Shown in pieces: positions 23,592-34,880 of a DNA stretch of 64,000 nucleotides (within the stretch, counting starts at the first letter, position 1; each line of letters opens with the position of its first letter). The position numbers and the translations under genes were made by a program. This DNA comes from Bagarius yarrelli (lineage: Eukaryota; Chordata; Actinopteri; Siluriformes; Sisoridae), in contig VCAZ01000121.1 of assembly GCA_005784505.1 (NCBI GenBank), forward strand, positions 501,001-565,000. Direction: 5' to 3'. The notes under the pieces were generated by a model, which was given only the letters and a program-made list of their open reading frames with translations, had not been told where the DNA came from and did no database searches.

Positions 23592-24031
23592 ATACGGTCA
23601 AAAGTTTGTGGACACCTTACCAGCACACTATGTGTCATAACACAGTTGTCTAGTATGTCTATGCAGTGATACAGTACATTATTCCTTCACAGAAAGTAAG
23701 CAAGCTTGATAAAGATGTGGTGATGCGTTACAGTTGGAGCGGAACTACTTGAATGTTTCTCACAGAGACCTGACCTCAACTCCACCCACCTTTGGGACGA
23801 ACTGGACGAACACTTCAGACCTTCTCAAACAACATTGGCCTCTGATTTCAGTAATACTATTGTAGCTGGATGAACAAACCCCCACAATCACATTCGAAAA
23901 ATGAGTGGAAAGCATTTCCAAAAGTGTGGTGGTTATTATAGGAATAAGAGAGAGACTGGGTTTGGAATAGGATAATATAAAAAAAAAATAGGACATGGTG
24001 GTCAGATGTCCCAGTACTTTTGCCCATATAT
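23592..24031 (+). mobile_element. Internally deleted Tc1/mariner-like element
   Basis: The left end reads GGTCAAAAGTTTGTGGACACC and the right end GATGTCCCAGTACTTTTGCCC, imperfect inverted repeats with ATA/TATA at the edges. Interior DNA from 23767 resembles the transposase C-terminus (DLNSTHLWDELDEHF, then a stop, and KHFQKCG). About two thirds of an autonomous copy is missing, so it is non-autonomous. Confidence 0.75.
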
Positions 24032-24045
24032 TGTTTTGTCAGGTA

Positions 24046-24272
24046 GGCAGTGGTGGCTCAAATAGTTAAGGTGCCGAGTTGCTGATCTGAAGACCAGAAA
24101 CACCAAGCCCCACCACCGGCAAGCCAGCCATTGTTGGGTCCTTGAGCAAGACCCTTAACCCTTCCTGCTTCAGGGGCGCTGTATCATAGCTGACCCTGCA
24201 CTCTGACCCCAACTTACTAAGATGGGATATGCGAAAAAAGCATTTCATTGGCTCTGTACACGTACCTTACAC
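24046..24272 (+). mobile_element. Family B tRNA-derived SINE, full
   Basis: GCAGTGGTGGCTCAAATAG head, TTGCTGATCTGAAGACC, TGGGTCCTTGAGCAAGACCC, GGGGCGCTGTATCATAGC, CTCTGACCCCAACTT and GATATGCGAAAAAAGCATTTC. It sits 15 bp from the Tc1-like element. Confidence 0.82.
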
Positions 24273-24971
24273 AATCAATTGAATATTTATTTTTTATTTT
24301 ATTAATTGTATAGACGAGTTTGGTTAACAGCCTTTTTTATTTACAAGGAAGAAACAAATAGTAAATCATAAAAAAGTGAAACACTTATATAAAGCTAGAT
24401 GTAACTAACAAAATCTACCAACAATAGAAGTTTTCAATGACCCTGTCTCAGGGGTGTCTTGAACACCCCTGCTATAAGATCTGTGTGAAGTGTGTAATTT
24501 TCAACTTGCACACTTTAGTTAATAAATGCGCAAGGTAACAACTCCACTGACGTGCAGAATTAGGCTAGTTTATGGCATGTCAACCACTTGCCGTCTGTGC
24601 TATGTCATTGCCGCCACACCCCTCAGACAAACATGGCGGTGCCGTTAGTCACACTGTACGCATTATTGCTGCTAAAAATGATAATTAAATAAAAAAAAAC
24701 ATTTACTTACACTTCAATTTCCTATCATTGACCATTTTGTCACGATCTTCACAAAAGTCCACCAAAACCGCTCCACTTTTCAGCAGTTATATTCTTTATT
24801 AAGGTCACACCAGCAGCAGGGGGAAGTATAAGTAACAATGTTTTTAATATATTTATTTTTTTTTTACTGAAAAACTTAAAGTAACTTAAAAAGTATTGTA
24901 TAGTTGAGGTCTGCCATTTTCTCATATAATGAGTCGTCTGTCCCGCGGCCTCATGGGATTGTAAAGGTTAG

Positions 24972-25436
24972 ATCAAGTCACCTTTATTTCTATAGCCTTT
25001 TAATCAATCAGGAGTGTTTTAAAGCAGCTTTACAGAAATAAATCTGAAACCAGATCATTAAACACTCATTAAAACACTCAATTTGATTAATATTTATAAA
25101 TTTAGAGTTCCTAACTAAGCAAGCCAGAGGCGATGGCGGCAAGAAACCAAAGATCCATCGGTCACAGGATGGAGAAAAAAACCTCGGAAGAAACTATGCT
25201 CGGTCAGGGAGGGTCAGTTCTCCTCTTACTAGATAAACCAGTAGGTTACTCATGCTGCAGTAAAGTTTCTGTGCTCTTGTCCGGATGGCTGTTTAGAAGA
25301 CAAGAGATCACTGCGAAACTGCCTTATTGTTTTCAAGTGATGGTGGCGATGGTGAGCTCGGAAAAACAAAGAACAGACATATGTTAGTGTAGATGCCATT
25401 CGAACAATAAAAATGTGTGTATTATGTGTAGGCCAG
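24972..25436 (+). repeat. Family D-type repeat with a long 3' half
   Basis: Starts CAAGTCACCTTTATTTCTATAG, then TTAAAGCAGCTTTACAGAAA, AGCAAGCCAGAGGCGATGGC and CCTCGGAAGAAACTATGC. The segment from about 25211 is a diverged copy of 46740-46950: GGTCAGTTCTCCTCTTAC, ACCAGTAGGTTACTCATGC, GGTGAGCTCGGAAAAACAAAG, CATATGTTAGTGTAGATGCC. Confidence 0.75.
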
Positions 25437-26502
25437 GTTTAATTAAGAGATGTGTCTTCAATCTAGTTTTAAACTGACAACATCGTATGTATGCTTTAAT
25501 ATCCAGGCAGAAGTAATAGATCAAAGAGAACTTTTTGCAAACTAAGAATTTGGACATACTACTTGCTTTGCATACTTAGTTTTGCGTACTATACAGCATA
25601 GAAGTATATGACTACGAGTGGGGCCTTCGACTCAATTGTGTATTATGAATTATGTCTTTTGAATAGCTCATAAAAACAACTTAGAAGGTATTATAGTAAG
25701 AGTACGATAACGTATTATAGTAAGGTTAATATTTCTGTCAAGAATATATTATAAATAAAATTTATACACATTTAGTTACTAAAAAAAATCCCTCAGGGCC
25801 TGTCTCCTAGGGTGTGAGTGTAATTTTCTTTGTTATTAGTATTCAGTTAACTTTTCATACTGCCTAATGTGTCATATGCCTTATAAATGCATCATGAGGT
25901 TATGAATATATTCATAAGTCATAATACATATAGACTCTACCGAAGAAAAAACCTTCACTTTTTGAACCATTTACCTTTCCCACCTATTTTCTTCATTGAT
26001 TAGCAGCAGATGGTTCTTAAAGCAGGTCTTCAAGTCCTCATCTGTCACCTTGCTTTAACGTATGCGACAAAAACAACACATAAAGCCTGCGAGTTGCGAG
26101 TGCGTCTGCAGTACGGCTGTTCAAAGGCGCTCTGGTTACGCTGGTGAATAAAATCCAGCCTGCCGCTAGCTGATAGGAGCTCGCAGTGTGAATTCATGTG
26201 AGTGAGCGTATCAATGCTTTCATTACAGGAAGAAAGAAAAGTCTAATGACTTGCATTTAATCTAATTTCACATATTCACGCTTGTCTTCTTTTTTTTTTT
26301 TTGTTCATCCCATGCGAGTTTGTTCATTGTGTGAATGACAAAATTAATGAGTGATCTTGCTAATGAGTGAGATCATCCGATGCTGATGTTAAGTTGTGCT
26401 GAATGCTGATGGTTTTGGTTAATAAGTAATAACATCAGATATTTATGAACATATTCATAATTAATAAATAGCTATTAACGGCTAACAGTTCTATACGTTT
26501 GA

Positions 26503-26690
26503 CATTACATTTACAGCATTTGGCGGACATCCTTATTCAGAGCGACCTACATTTATCTATTTATTTAACTGAGCATTAGGGGTTAAGGGCCTTGCTCAGG
26601 GGCCCACATTGGTGGCTTGTAGTGCTGGGAATCAAACCCCGGTCTTTCTGGTATCAATCCAACACTTTAACCACTAAGCCAGAACTTCTC
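26503..26690 (-). mobile_element. Family C SINE, full, antisense
   Basis: TTTACAGCATTTGGCGGACA, CCTTATTCAGAGCGACC, GGGGCCCACATTGG and TTAACCACTAAGCC. Confidence 0.85.
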
Positions 26691-26725
26691 ATAAGAGTTG
26701 CCATTGTTTGCCAAACAGGTATAAA

Positions 26726-26798
26726 CACCCAAATAGAGACTTGAATCCTGGACCCTCAGATTAAAAGTCTGATGCTCTACCGACTGAGCTGTCCAGGT
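26726..26798 (-). pseudogene. tRNA-Lys(TTT)-like sequence, probably a pseudogene
   Basis: On the minus strand a 73-nt sequence matches vertebrate tRNA-Lys with anticodon TTT across the D arm (AGCTCAGTCGGTAGAGC), an intact anticodon stem (TCAGA/TCTGA) with loop CTTTTAA, and the variable loop. The acceptor stem still pairs, including a compensated A1-T72 pair. Against function: position 8 is C rather than the near-universal T, and the T-stem has mismatches at 49-65 and 53-61. No run of four or more T follows. It is not embedded in the tail of one of the SINEs, though a SINE piece ends 36 bp away. A real but unusual gene cannot be excluded. Confidence 0.75.
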
Positions 26799-27206
26799 CC
26801 TGTGTGTTGCAATTGCATGTTGAATTATGTTGCAAAAAAATAGCTATGGGTACGAGTATAAGTACAGGTTAATATTTGAACTAGCATTAACACATAACCA
26901 CAAAGACTTGGTATGTTAGTCACGGATTAGCTTTTGCTTTGCTAATTCCCATGTGAAATCAGATAACCTGTGTCTGCGGTCAGGAAGAGCAGAGTCTGGT
27001 TATGTTTGTGTGTGCTGCGACCACTTTGTCACAGTAATGCTAATGTATCGTATATATATGCTATCTTTATGTTTATATAAAATAAGCTTTTCACACTGCG
27101 CAGTTAAAATGGTTACAGGTAGAGTGAAACCTACGTACCACCTACCACACTGCTTGGCGTCTCATATATTTGGTGCATTGCTAGTTTATAATGTGTTCCT
27201 GTATTA

Positions 27207-27560
27207 CAGCACGATGGTTTAGTGGTTAGCACAGCAATAAGGTTCCAGATCATATCCCCTGCAGGGATCTTTCGTTGTGGAGTTTGCATGTTCTCCCCGT
27301 GCTTGGTTTACTCCGGGTTCTCCGGTTTCCTCCTACAGTCCAAAAACATGTATGGTAGATTGATTGGTGATTCTAAATTGCCCATAGGAGTGAGTGTAAG
27401 TGTGTGTAGTTGTTTGTCTGTATGTGTCCTGCGATAGACAGGTGACCTGTGCAGGGTGACCCCTGCCTTTTACCCAATGACAGCTGGATAGACTCCAGAA
27501 AATTCCTGTGACCCCGATTAATAATAAGGTGGTATAGACAACAGATAAATGGATGGATAG
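27207..27560 (+). mobile_element. Family A SINE, full
   Basis: CAGCACGATGGTTTAGTGGTT head, GTTGTGGAGTTTGCATGTTC body and a degenerate GGTATAGACAACAGATAAATGGATGG tail-like end. Confidence 0.82.
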
Positions 27561-27642
27561 ATGGGTGGATATATTTAACGCAACGGCTAATACAAGCAAC
27601 ACCATAATACACTTTTTTCTACTTCTCTACCCCTTATCACTC

Positions 27643-27710
27643 TGGGTGGGGCTGAAAATCGAACCACCGTTTTTCTTGTATCAGTCCAACACCTTAACCA
27701 CTAAGCCACA
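27643..27710 (-). mobile_element. Family C SINE fragment, antisense
   Basis: Only the head half remains: GGTGGGGCTGAAAATCGAAC, TATCAGTCCAACACC and TTAACCACTAAGCCA. Confidence 0.65.
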
Positions 27711-28185
27711 AAGAGATCATATATGCCAACTGATTAATATCTTGGTAAAATGTTTGTTAGTTTTTAGTGATTTGTCTTTTAATGTCCCCCACTGGAAATA
27801 ATGTATTTTTTTTCCCCTTGTCAAATCTTTTAAGCTGCTAAAATAAGCAACTGCACTTGTGAACTGGATATGTTCAGCTAATAATCTGATGAATCAGTGT
27901 AGATCCCTTTTCCCTGATGTATTCCGATATACTTCCCTATATTGTGTGGAGGTAAAGACAGATAATCCTCTGGTAGCTCACTTTCTCTCTGGCACTCACA
28001 GCACACATACTTGTTTCCTCATCACTTCAGCTCAGTCTTATTGCTTTACTGCACACGTTTGCACTCATTAAATCCTCCTTTCAAATCCCCTCTATCCCTC
28101 ACACACATACGCACACACACACACACACACTCTGCACATAATGAGGCGAGCTGATGAATTAAATATGTGCTGCTGGAGGGGCGGC

Positions 28186-28198
28186 TGACCTTTGACCT
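28186..28198 (-). promoter_or_regulatory. Perfect DR1 nuclear-receptor site
   Basis: TGACCTTTGACCT is the complement of AGGTCAAAGGTCA, two perfect half sites with a 1-bp spacer (RXR/HNF4/PPAR/COUP-TF type). It sits in a moderately GC-rich, repeat-free island at 28138-28260. Whether it is bound is unknown. Confidence 0.35.
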
Positions 28199-28647
28199 CT
28201 GGATGGGGAGGAGGCCAAGCAGGCGTGAAAGAGAATTACTTAGACAGGCACTGGTTGTGTTCTGGGAATGGCTGTGTTTGTGTGTGTGTGTTTGTGTGTT
28301 TGTGTGTGGCTCTCACGCTTAAATAAATGTCAATAGAGAAGGACAGAAATACAGAGACTTTGGGTTTTATTATGTCCGAAAAAGTCCTTAAAAAGGAAAA
28401 AAAGGCTTTTAATGTCTGAATTGTAATTTTTACGATCAAAAATCAAAGGCAAACGCGAGAGTAAATGTCTCCTGAATGGCCGCCGTCCCCCGTGTGATGT
28501 GTGGTGACAGGTGTCTATAATGTGAAAAATGATGAGCTAATGGATGTCCTCACATGTGCATCCCAGGTGGCCGTCCCTGTCCATCTCTCATTGACCATCT
28601 GTAAATCCTTCATTATTAATGCTTATCCACAGCTGGGTAAAGAATAT

Positions 28648-28820
28648 AGGAGAGAAAGAGAGCGAGAGAGAGCGATAGAGAGGGAGAAAAAGAGGAAGAG
28701 ATAGAGAGGAAGAAAGAGAGAGAGACAGAGATAGAGAGAGAGCGATAGAGAGAGAGGGGGGAGCGATAGACACAGAGAGAGAGGGAGAAAAAAGCAATAG
28801 AGAGAGGGAGGGGGAGGGAA

Positions 28821-28868
<48 letters not shown>

Positions 28869-29152
28869 AGAGAGAGTGATAAAAGGGAAGAGGGAAGGAG
28901 AGAGAGGGAGAAAAAAGCAATAGAGAGAGGGAGGGGGAGGGAAAACGAGAGAGAGAGAGAGAGAGGGAAAAAGAGAGAGTGATAAAAAGAGGGAAGGAGA
29001 GAGAGAGCGATAGACAGAGGGAAAGAGAGCAATAGAGAGAGGGAGACAGAGAGATAGAAAAAGGGAGAGAGAGATAGAGAGAAAGAAAGAGAGTGATAGA
29101 GGGAGAGAGATATAGACAGAGACAGAGGGAGAGAGAGCGAGATAGAAAGAGA
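28648..29152. repeat. Polypurine (GA-rich) tract with internal duplication, about 505 bp
   Basis: Nearly pure purine on the plus strand. Contains two copies of a block with GCAATAGAGAGAGGGAGGGG followed by GAGGGAAAACGAGAGAG (from about 28793 and 28916), showing segmental duplication. The 190-codon minus-strand frame (Leu/Ser/Phe-rich) is a by-product. Confidence 0.9.
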
Positions 29153-29515
29153 TGTGTCATGCTGATACTAAAATAAATAGATGGCCAGTCGTGGTGGTTT
29201 TATTTCACTAATCAGTGTCTCTCACTCTCTCAACACCTCCTTCTGCTTCTCATAATCTGTCTTCTTTTTTTCTCACGGGACGTATTGTCAAACTCGCTGT
29301 CTTTTCTTTGTACTTCTGTTCAGATGCGGGTAGAGCAGACAAAATAATAACTCAAGTAAAAAATGTAATGTTTAGATTTACTTGATTAAGAGAGTAATAA
29401 AGTATAAACTGATAAGATTATTTAAGTTGTGATTTATTAGTAACATTAAACCTGATTAAATAAAGAGAAAATCCAGAATCCGGAAAAAATAACAATCCCA
29501 CCAAAAAAAGACAGA

Positions 29516-30118
29516 TCCATCTATCTATCCATCCATCCATCCATCCATCAATTTATCCATAAATCCATCCATGCATACACCCATCCATCCATCCATCCAT
29601 CTATCCATCCACTTATACACCCATCCATCCATCCACCCATCCATCTACCCACAAATCTATTTATACATTAATCCACTTAACCATCAATCTATTTACCCAT
29701 CCATCCATTCATCCATCCATCCATCCATCCACTTATACACCCATCCATCTATAAATCCATCCATCCACCAATCTTTCCATCTTTCCATTCATCCATCCAT
29801 ACACCGTCCATCCACTTATACAGTTATCCAACCATAGATCCATTCATCCATCCATCCATCCATTCACCATCCATCTATCCATTCACCATCCATTCATCTA
29901 TCCATCCACAGATCCATCCATCTATCCACTTATCCACCTATCAATCCATCCACCCATCTATTCATTCATTCATCCATCCATCCATCCATCCACCCATCTA
30001 CCCACAAATCTATTTATACATTAATCCATTTATCCATCAATCTATTCACCTATCCATCTATCCATCCATCCATCCACTTATACACCCATCCATCTATAAA
30101 TCAATCCATCCACCAATC
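29516..30118. repeat. CCAT tetranucleotide field, about 600 bp
   Basis: Interrupted (CCAT)n with variants CCACCCAT, CTATCCAT and CACTTATACACC. Phrases such as CACTTATACACCCATCCATC recur several times (about 29610, 29730, 30076), implying higher-order duplication. The 88-codon frame (HPSIHPSI) is a by-product. Confidence 0.9.
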
Positions 30119-30299
30119 CGATGAGACTGCACTCTTTTTCTTTCTCTCTCTTTTCACTGTCTGTGTGTGTCTGTCCACAAATGCCCCAAAAAACATTTTT
30201 TAACTTCAGTCCAGTAACATGATTAATCATTGATAATCATTACATACTGTATAAATAAAATATATCCAGCATGAAGGTTTAATGCTTAAGTTTTCTTTT

Positions 30300-30480
30300 T
30301 TTCGCTTTCAGGTTTTCAGGTTTTTTGTGGTTTCCTCTGGGTTCTTCGATTTCCTCTTCCAGTCTAAACACATGCACTGTAGACTGATTGGCATCTGGAA
30401 ATCATCTGTCATGTGTAAATGGGCGTATAATTGTGCTATACGATTGTTTTGCCACCCTGCCCAGTGTCCCCATGTCCTCA
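30300..30480 (+). mobile_element. Old family A-like SINE fragment
   Basis: GTTCTTCGATTTCCTCTTCC, AGTCTAAACACATGCACTGT and AGACTGATTGGCATCTGG resemble the body of family A; heavily diverged and lacking head and tail. Confidence 0.5.
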
Positions 30481-30943
30481 GAGTCGGAAATCTCAATTTA
30501 TATTTCTAAGGACTAAAAAAAGAGCCTAAAGACATGTGACATTCTTGACACAAAGCTAAAGAGGAAACTTCCCATAACGTTTGGGTGAAGTTCATTTCAC
30601 AACTCCGCCTCATTATTCACACAGCAGCATCGAACGCTGGAACTGCAAATGGCTGATTTTGCTCATGGGTTTATAAAATCGACTCATGAATAAGCAGAAA
30701 TTTCTGCTTCGGCTTTAAACAGCAATAATTTATGAAAGATTTTTTTCTACTTTCATTATCGGTGTTGTTAGTAAGCTATTTAAAATGAATAAGTACGGAG
30801 GATCTAAATTATGAAGATTGATTTATTTATGGTTTGGGGATACGTGTATTTTAATTACACTTATTTCTATATTTTAAAAGTATCCGAGACAAAATTAGGG
30901 CTGTGTATTGGTCTCACAGTGAGTCATGATACAGGGGCAGTTA

Positions 30944-31190
30944 GGGGCAGTGGTGGCTCAAATGGTTAAGGTGCTGAGTTGTTGATCTGAAGACCAGAAA
31001 GACCTGGGTTCCAGCCTCACCACTGCCAGTCAGACACTGTTGGGTCCTTGAGCAAGACCCTTAACCCTTCCTGCTTCAAGGGCGCTGCATCATAGCTGAC
31101 CCTGCGCTCTGACTTTCTAACATAGGATATGCAAAGAAAGAATTTCACTCTGCTATAAAGTGTCAATGTGACAAATAAAGACATTTACAT
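30944..31190 (+). mobile_element. Family B SINE, full
   Basis: GGGGCAGTGGTGGCTCAAATG, TGTTGGGTCCTTGAGCAAGA, AAGGGCGCTGCATCATAGC, ATAGGATATGCAAAGAAAG and a GTGACAAATAAAGACATT tail. Confidence 0.84.
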
Positions 31191-31198
31191 TACACGAT

Positions 31199-31332
31199 AT
31201 ATTGCTCAATTAGTCCCACCACCCCCTAGGACACAAGGTAGGTCATTTCTTTGTTCTGCCACAAAGATATTGGAATACACTCTCCATCGATGTCAGGACA
31301 AGAGCGTCTTCTAAATGCTGTAAATGTGATAA
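31199..31332 (+). mobile_element. L2-type LINE 3' fragment with internal deletion
   Basis: Begins in the stretch ATTAGTCCCACCA, resembling the LINE at about 22670, then the TTTGTTCTGCCACAAAGATATTGG portion matching the WWNEL codons, and jumps to GACAAGAGCGTCTTCTAAATGCTGTAAATG, the L2-type tail. The sequence encoding RRLKTHL is missing. Confidence 0.65.
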
Positions 31333-32019
31333 ACCGCAATACTTTTGCAGTATAAACTTTTAAATATGGAAAACAAATAGCTATAGATGCAACAAATACA
31401 AAGCCTTATTTTTCCACCATAGCCATATTTGTCAGTGACATCTACAAGAAACGGAAGAGGGAGTCGTTTGACACGTACTGAGGATTATAATTAGATATTA
31501 ATGTTAATGTAAATCAGTTCAAAATGTAAATATTTTAAATATTAATATCAGTACTAGTGGTTAGAATATCGATATGCAATTGTGGGAAAAAAAAGTATTG
31601 TGATAGTTAGCTGCATCGATATTTTTACAAAACGTTAGATAAGATTGAGGCGAACCCAAAGACTTGAAGTAATTGAAAGCCCATGAGAACCACTTCTATA
31701 GAAATATCAATATTTTATTGTATTAAAAATGTGCTTACAATAACACAAAGCCAGCGTCTTTTTTTATAGTGCTACTTAAATCTTTATGACCCATCTTCAT
31801 TTCATTCGCAGTTACACCCTGTGTAAACTCAGACCTTTATCATCCCTATCTAACCTGGATCTACAAACTGTATGTAATTGAACCTAAAATGAATAACAAC
31901 ACTGTAATTTAAAGTTACTCAGCAACCAAACACACACAGTTTTCAACATAAATTGCATCAAATGGAAAGTGTACTGTTTTACCAGCTTCGTTTTATTTTT
32001 TAACCCCCCCAACCCCATA

Positions 32020-32021
<2 letters not shown>

Positions 32022-32074
<53 letters not shown>
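32022..32074. repeat. (TA)n microsatellite, about 26 units
   Basis: A pure AT dinucleotide run after a C-rich patch. Confidence 0.92.
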
Positions 32075-32075
<1 letters not shown>

Positions 32076-32217
32076 TGTATATTCCTAATACTAATGTACT
32101 TTGGCACACCATCATTAACACTATACTCAGTAATTAGATCTATGGCTGAGTACTTATTCATCTATCTGAACTAATTATATGATTATCATATACACCAGGT
32201 CATGGGAAGCTATACAA

Positions 32218-32243
32218 CTATCCATCCATCCATCCATTTATCA

Positions 32244-32293
<50 letters not shown>

Positions 32294-32405
32294 ATCTATG
32301 TATGTACCTATCTATACAACTATCTATCATCCAACTATCTATCCATCCATATCTATCTATATAACTATCTCCATCCATTTATCCATCCATCTATCTATCC
32401 ATCCC

Positions 32406-32467
<62 letters not shown>

Positions 32468-32470
32468 CAC
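32218..32470. repeat. TATC/CCAT tetranucleotide array
   Basis: Two near-pure (TATC)n runs (about 32242-32293 and 32407-32467) joined by mixed CCAT/TATC units. Confidence 0.92.
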
Positions 32471-33356
32471 TATTTATTTCCACAAATAAATGAAACTTAC
32501 TATAAGAGAGCCTACAAATGTACTAACCTCCAAAGCATCATGCCGCAAGATTTAATTATCTATTTATATCATTCTTAGCTAATATAATTTCATGTCATAT
32601 TTTACCATTCACCAAGTCTAAATTTAAAATATCCCAAAAAATAATAATTAAACCCTCTTTATTTTAAAAATGCATCATTTAACGTAAACTGCAGGCTACT
32701 CAATGGAGAAATAAGAACAAAGTCAATGGATAAATAAAGGAAATTACAGACCACACTCTTTTTTTTTATAAGCACACTGCAGTACACAAAAACATAGTAT
32801 CTAACCATGACCCTCACACACACACACACTCACACACAAAAGGAAGTATGTCCTCAACATACAGGCACACATCTATTCAGACTGCTACTTCCATCCAGGT
32901 TTTTTTTAAAGATTATATGAATAAGTTTTCATTCACTGCAGGTTCTCTAACCTGTTTTTGAATAGCAATGGACGGCTTTAGTGCCTTCCAGCAACAATTT
33001 TCTCATTTGGACTCTATTTCATGGCATTAAATTGAACAGACATTGAATTTGTTGTAATATGTGAACAGATTGAAATTCACTCAGCTTTGGGCTTGGGTTA
33101 GTTTTTGGCTGATAGGAGTTTCTCAATGAACCTTTTCACACCATTACTTGCGAAGCAAATTCACTGCTGCAAACTATTTCTATGCTCGTGCTCATTTTTA
33201 ATACTTAATTAACATTCATGTTCTCTCTTCCTCCTTCCTTTCTGTCTTTTATTAACACTTACAAACTCAGTTTATGCAGTACATACAGATGGAAAGTAAA
33301 TATATTTTCTTTAATGCTTAATGTTACTTTACTTAAAAAAACCGAATTTACCAGAG

Positions 33357-33763
33357 GGGCCTGCATGGTGGCAAGGTCCAATTCCCGGGCAGGGATCTTT
33401 CTGTGTGGAGTTTGCATGTTCTTCCTGTGCTTGTGTGGGTTTACTCTGGGTACTCCAGTTTCCTTCCACAGTCCAAAAACATGTATATCAGGTTGATTGG
33501 TCATTCCAAATTGCCTGGGAATTCCCATGACCTGGGATAGGCTCCAGCAGATCCCTGTGACCCCAAATTAGGGGGAAGTAGTGGTTCATGGTTAAGGTGT
33601 TGGACTACCAACCTGAAGGATGTGGATTCGATTCCCTAACCCTAACCCCTAATTGCTCATTTGTATAAAAGAGATAAATGTAAGTCACTCTGGATAAGGA
33701 TATCTGCCAAATGCTGTTAATGTAAATGAATAAGCGGGTATAGAAGATGAATAAATGAATAAG
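33357..33763 (+). mobile_element. Family A SINE interrupted by a nested family C SINE
   Basis: The family A body runs 33357 to about 33574, stopping at CCAAATTAGGG, and its tail AATAAGCGGGTATAGAAGATG resumes at about 33728. The 154 bp between them is a complete family C SINE in the same orientation (own entry). The A copy also lacks part of its head and much of its middle. Confidence 0.82.
33574..33727 (+). mobile_element. Family C (V-SINE-like) SINE nested in a family A SINE
   Basis: GGAAGTAGTGGTTCATGGTT head, TTGGACTACCAACCTGAAGG, GATTCGATTCC box B, AACCCCTAATTGCTCATTTG, and the L2-like tail CTCTGGATAAGGATATCTGC ending CTGTTAATGTAAATG. No clear target duplication. Confidence 0.82.
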
Positions 33764-33789
33764 TCTACCAACACGATTTTATTTTGTAG

Positions 33790-33792
33790 AAC

Positions 33793-33845
<53 letters not shown>
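33790..33845. repeat. (TATC)n microsatellite
   Basis: About 13 uninterrupted CTAT units; the complement is (GATA)n. Confidence 0.92.
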
Positions 33846-34524
33846 GTGTATATTTCTTTTGGAGCACAAGACCCACTACCTTATATAAGGGTTTAAAATA
33901 GGAAAAGAAAAATAACGAGCATTTTTGAAAACACTTCTTCGATCCATATAGTCTCTCCTTTCTTTTTATCCACCTGCTTAAATTTAAATCTTACAGTTAG
34001 TCTGGTATGACGAAATCGAACCCAGCGTCCTGAGAAACAGGAGCTGATTGCTTTTCTGTCTCTGTGTTGCTCTACCCCATAGTCAGGTTACTACTTCCTA
34101 TCTCTCTGCATTTCTTCTCATCTTTCTCTTGTCTACTTCCCACGTCTGCGAGTGCAATAATGCTCTGACATGTTGGCTTATAATGGAGTGGCAAAGCAGA
34201 TCAGCCATGATAACAGTGATCATGTAACTGCATATTTTAACTGCATTGAAAGACAGAGGGAGCTTAACTACAACGCCTTTCAACTCAGCACGCGCTGATT
34301 TATCAAACGCTTTGCACCTGCTTATCGCATGCGGCAACGCTGGAAAGCTGAGAACACGTGCGGGTAAACACAAGCCTTACGGGTAAAAAGCAGGAGGAAT
34401 GTGTGATATGATTTGTGCAAGGGAAGGTAAGAGCCGATCATGAGGTTCCACCTTCACGCATACAATTATGCAACCAATGTTTATATCATGCAATGTTCAC
34501 ACATCTGAACTTTATGTAAATATG

Positions 34525-34880
34525 ACGCTTAAAACAACAGACATTGTCTCAAAGCAGATTTACACAGGATGTAGTAACAGAGAAAAGTGTAAGTTTGTCC
34601 CTAATGAACAAACCGCTGGCAACTGTGGGAAGGAAAAACTCTCTGAGATAAAGTAGAAAGAAACCTTGAGATAGAGAACCCGTCCTCATCTGGGTGACAC
34701 CGCATGTTATTGTAAATTACAGCATATTGTAATACTCAAATGTAATGTGAATTCTAGCTTTGGGTCAGTGGAGCAGAGTGAGTCCAAGTCCATCCTCAAA
34801 GCTCATTGAAATCGTGGAAAGGGGCAGGAACCTGGTTACTAGTACCTTAGGGGCAAGTTAACTCGCCCCCAGGAGAGAGA
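34525..34880 (+). repeat. Family D dispersed repeat
   Basis: ACAGACATTGTCTCAAAGCAG, CCCTAATGAACAAACCG, GGAAGGAAAAACTCTCTGAG, TGGGTGACACCGCATGTTAT and CAGTGGAGCAGAGTGAG. Same order as the copy at 60710. Confidence 0.78.

Noticed and set aside
28588..29160. 190-codon Leu/Ser-rich minus-strand frame
   Set aside because: Translation of a polypurine tract; low complexity with no start context or family.
29571..29837. 88-codon HPSIHPSI frame
   Set aside because: Translation of a (CCAT)n array.
29516..32470. Regularly spaced repeats as a CRISPR array
   Set aside because: Units are tetranucleotides without unique spacers in a vertebrate intron.
33634..33655. CCCTAACCCTAACCCC as a telomeric repeat
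   Set aside because: Only about two units and part of a family C SINE body (AACCCCTAATTGCTC).
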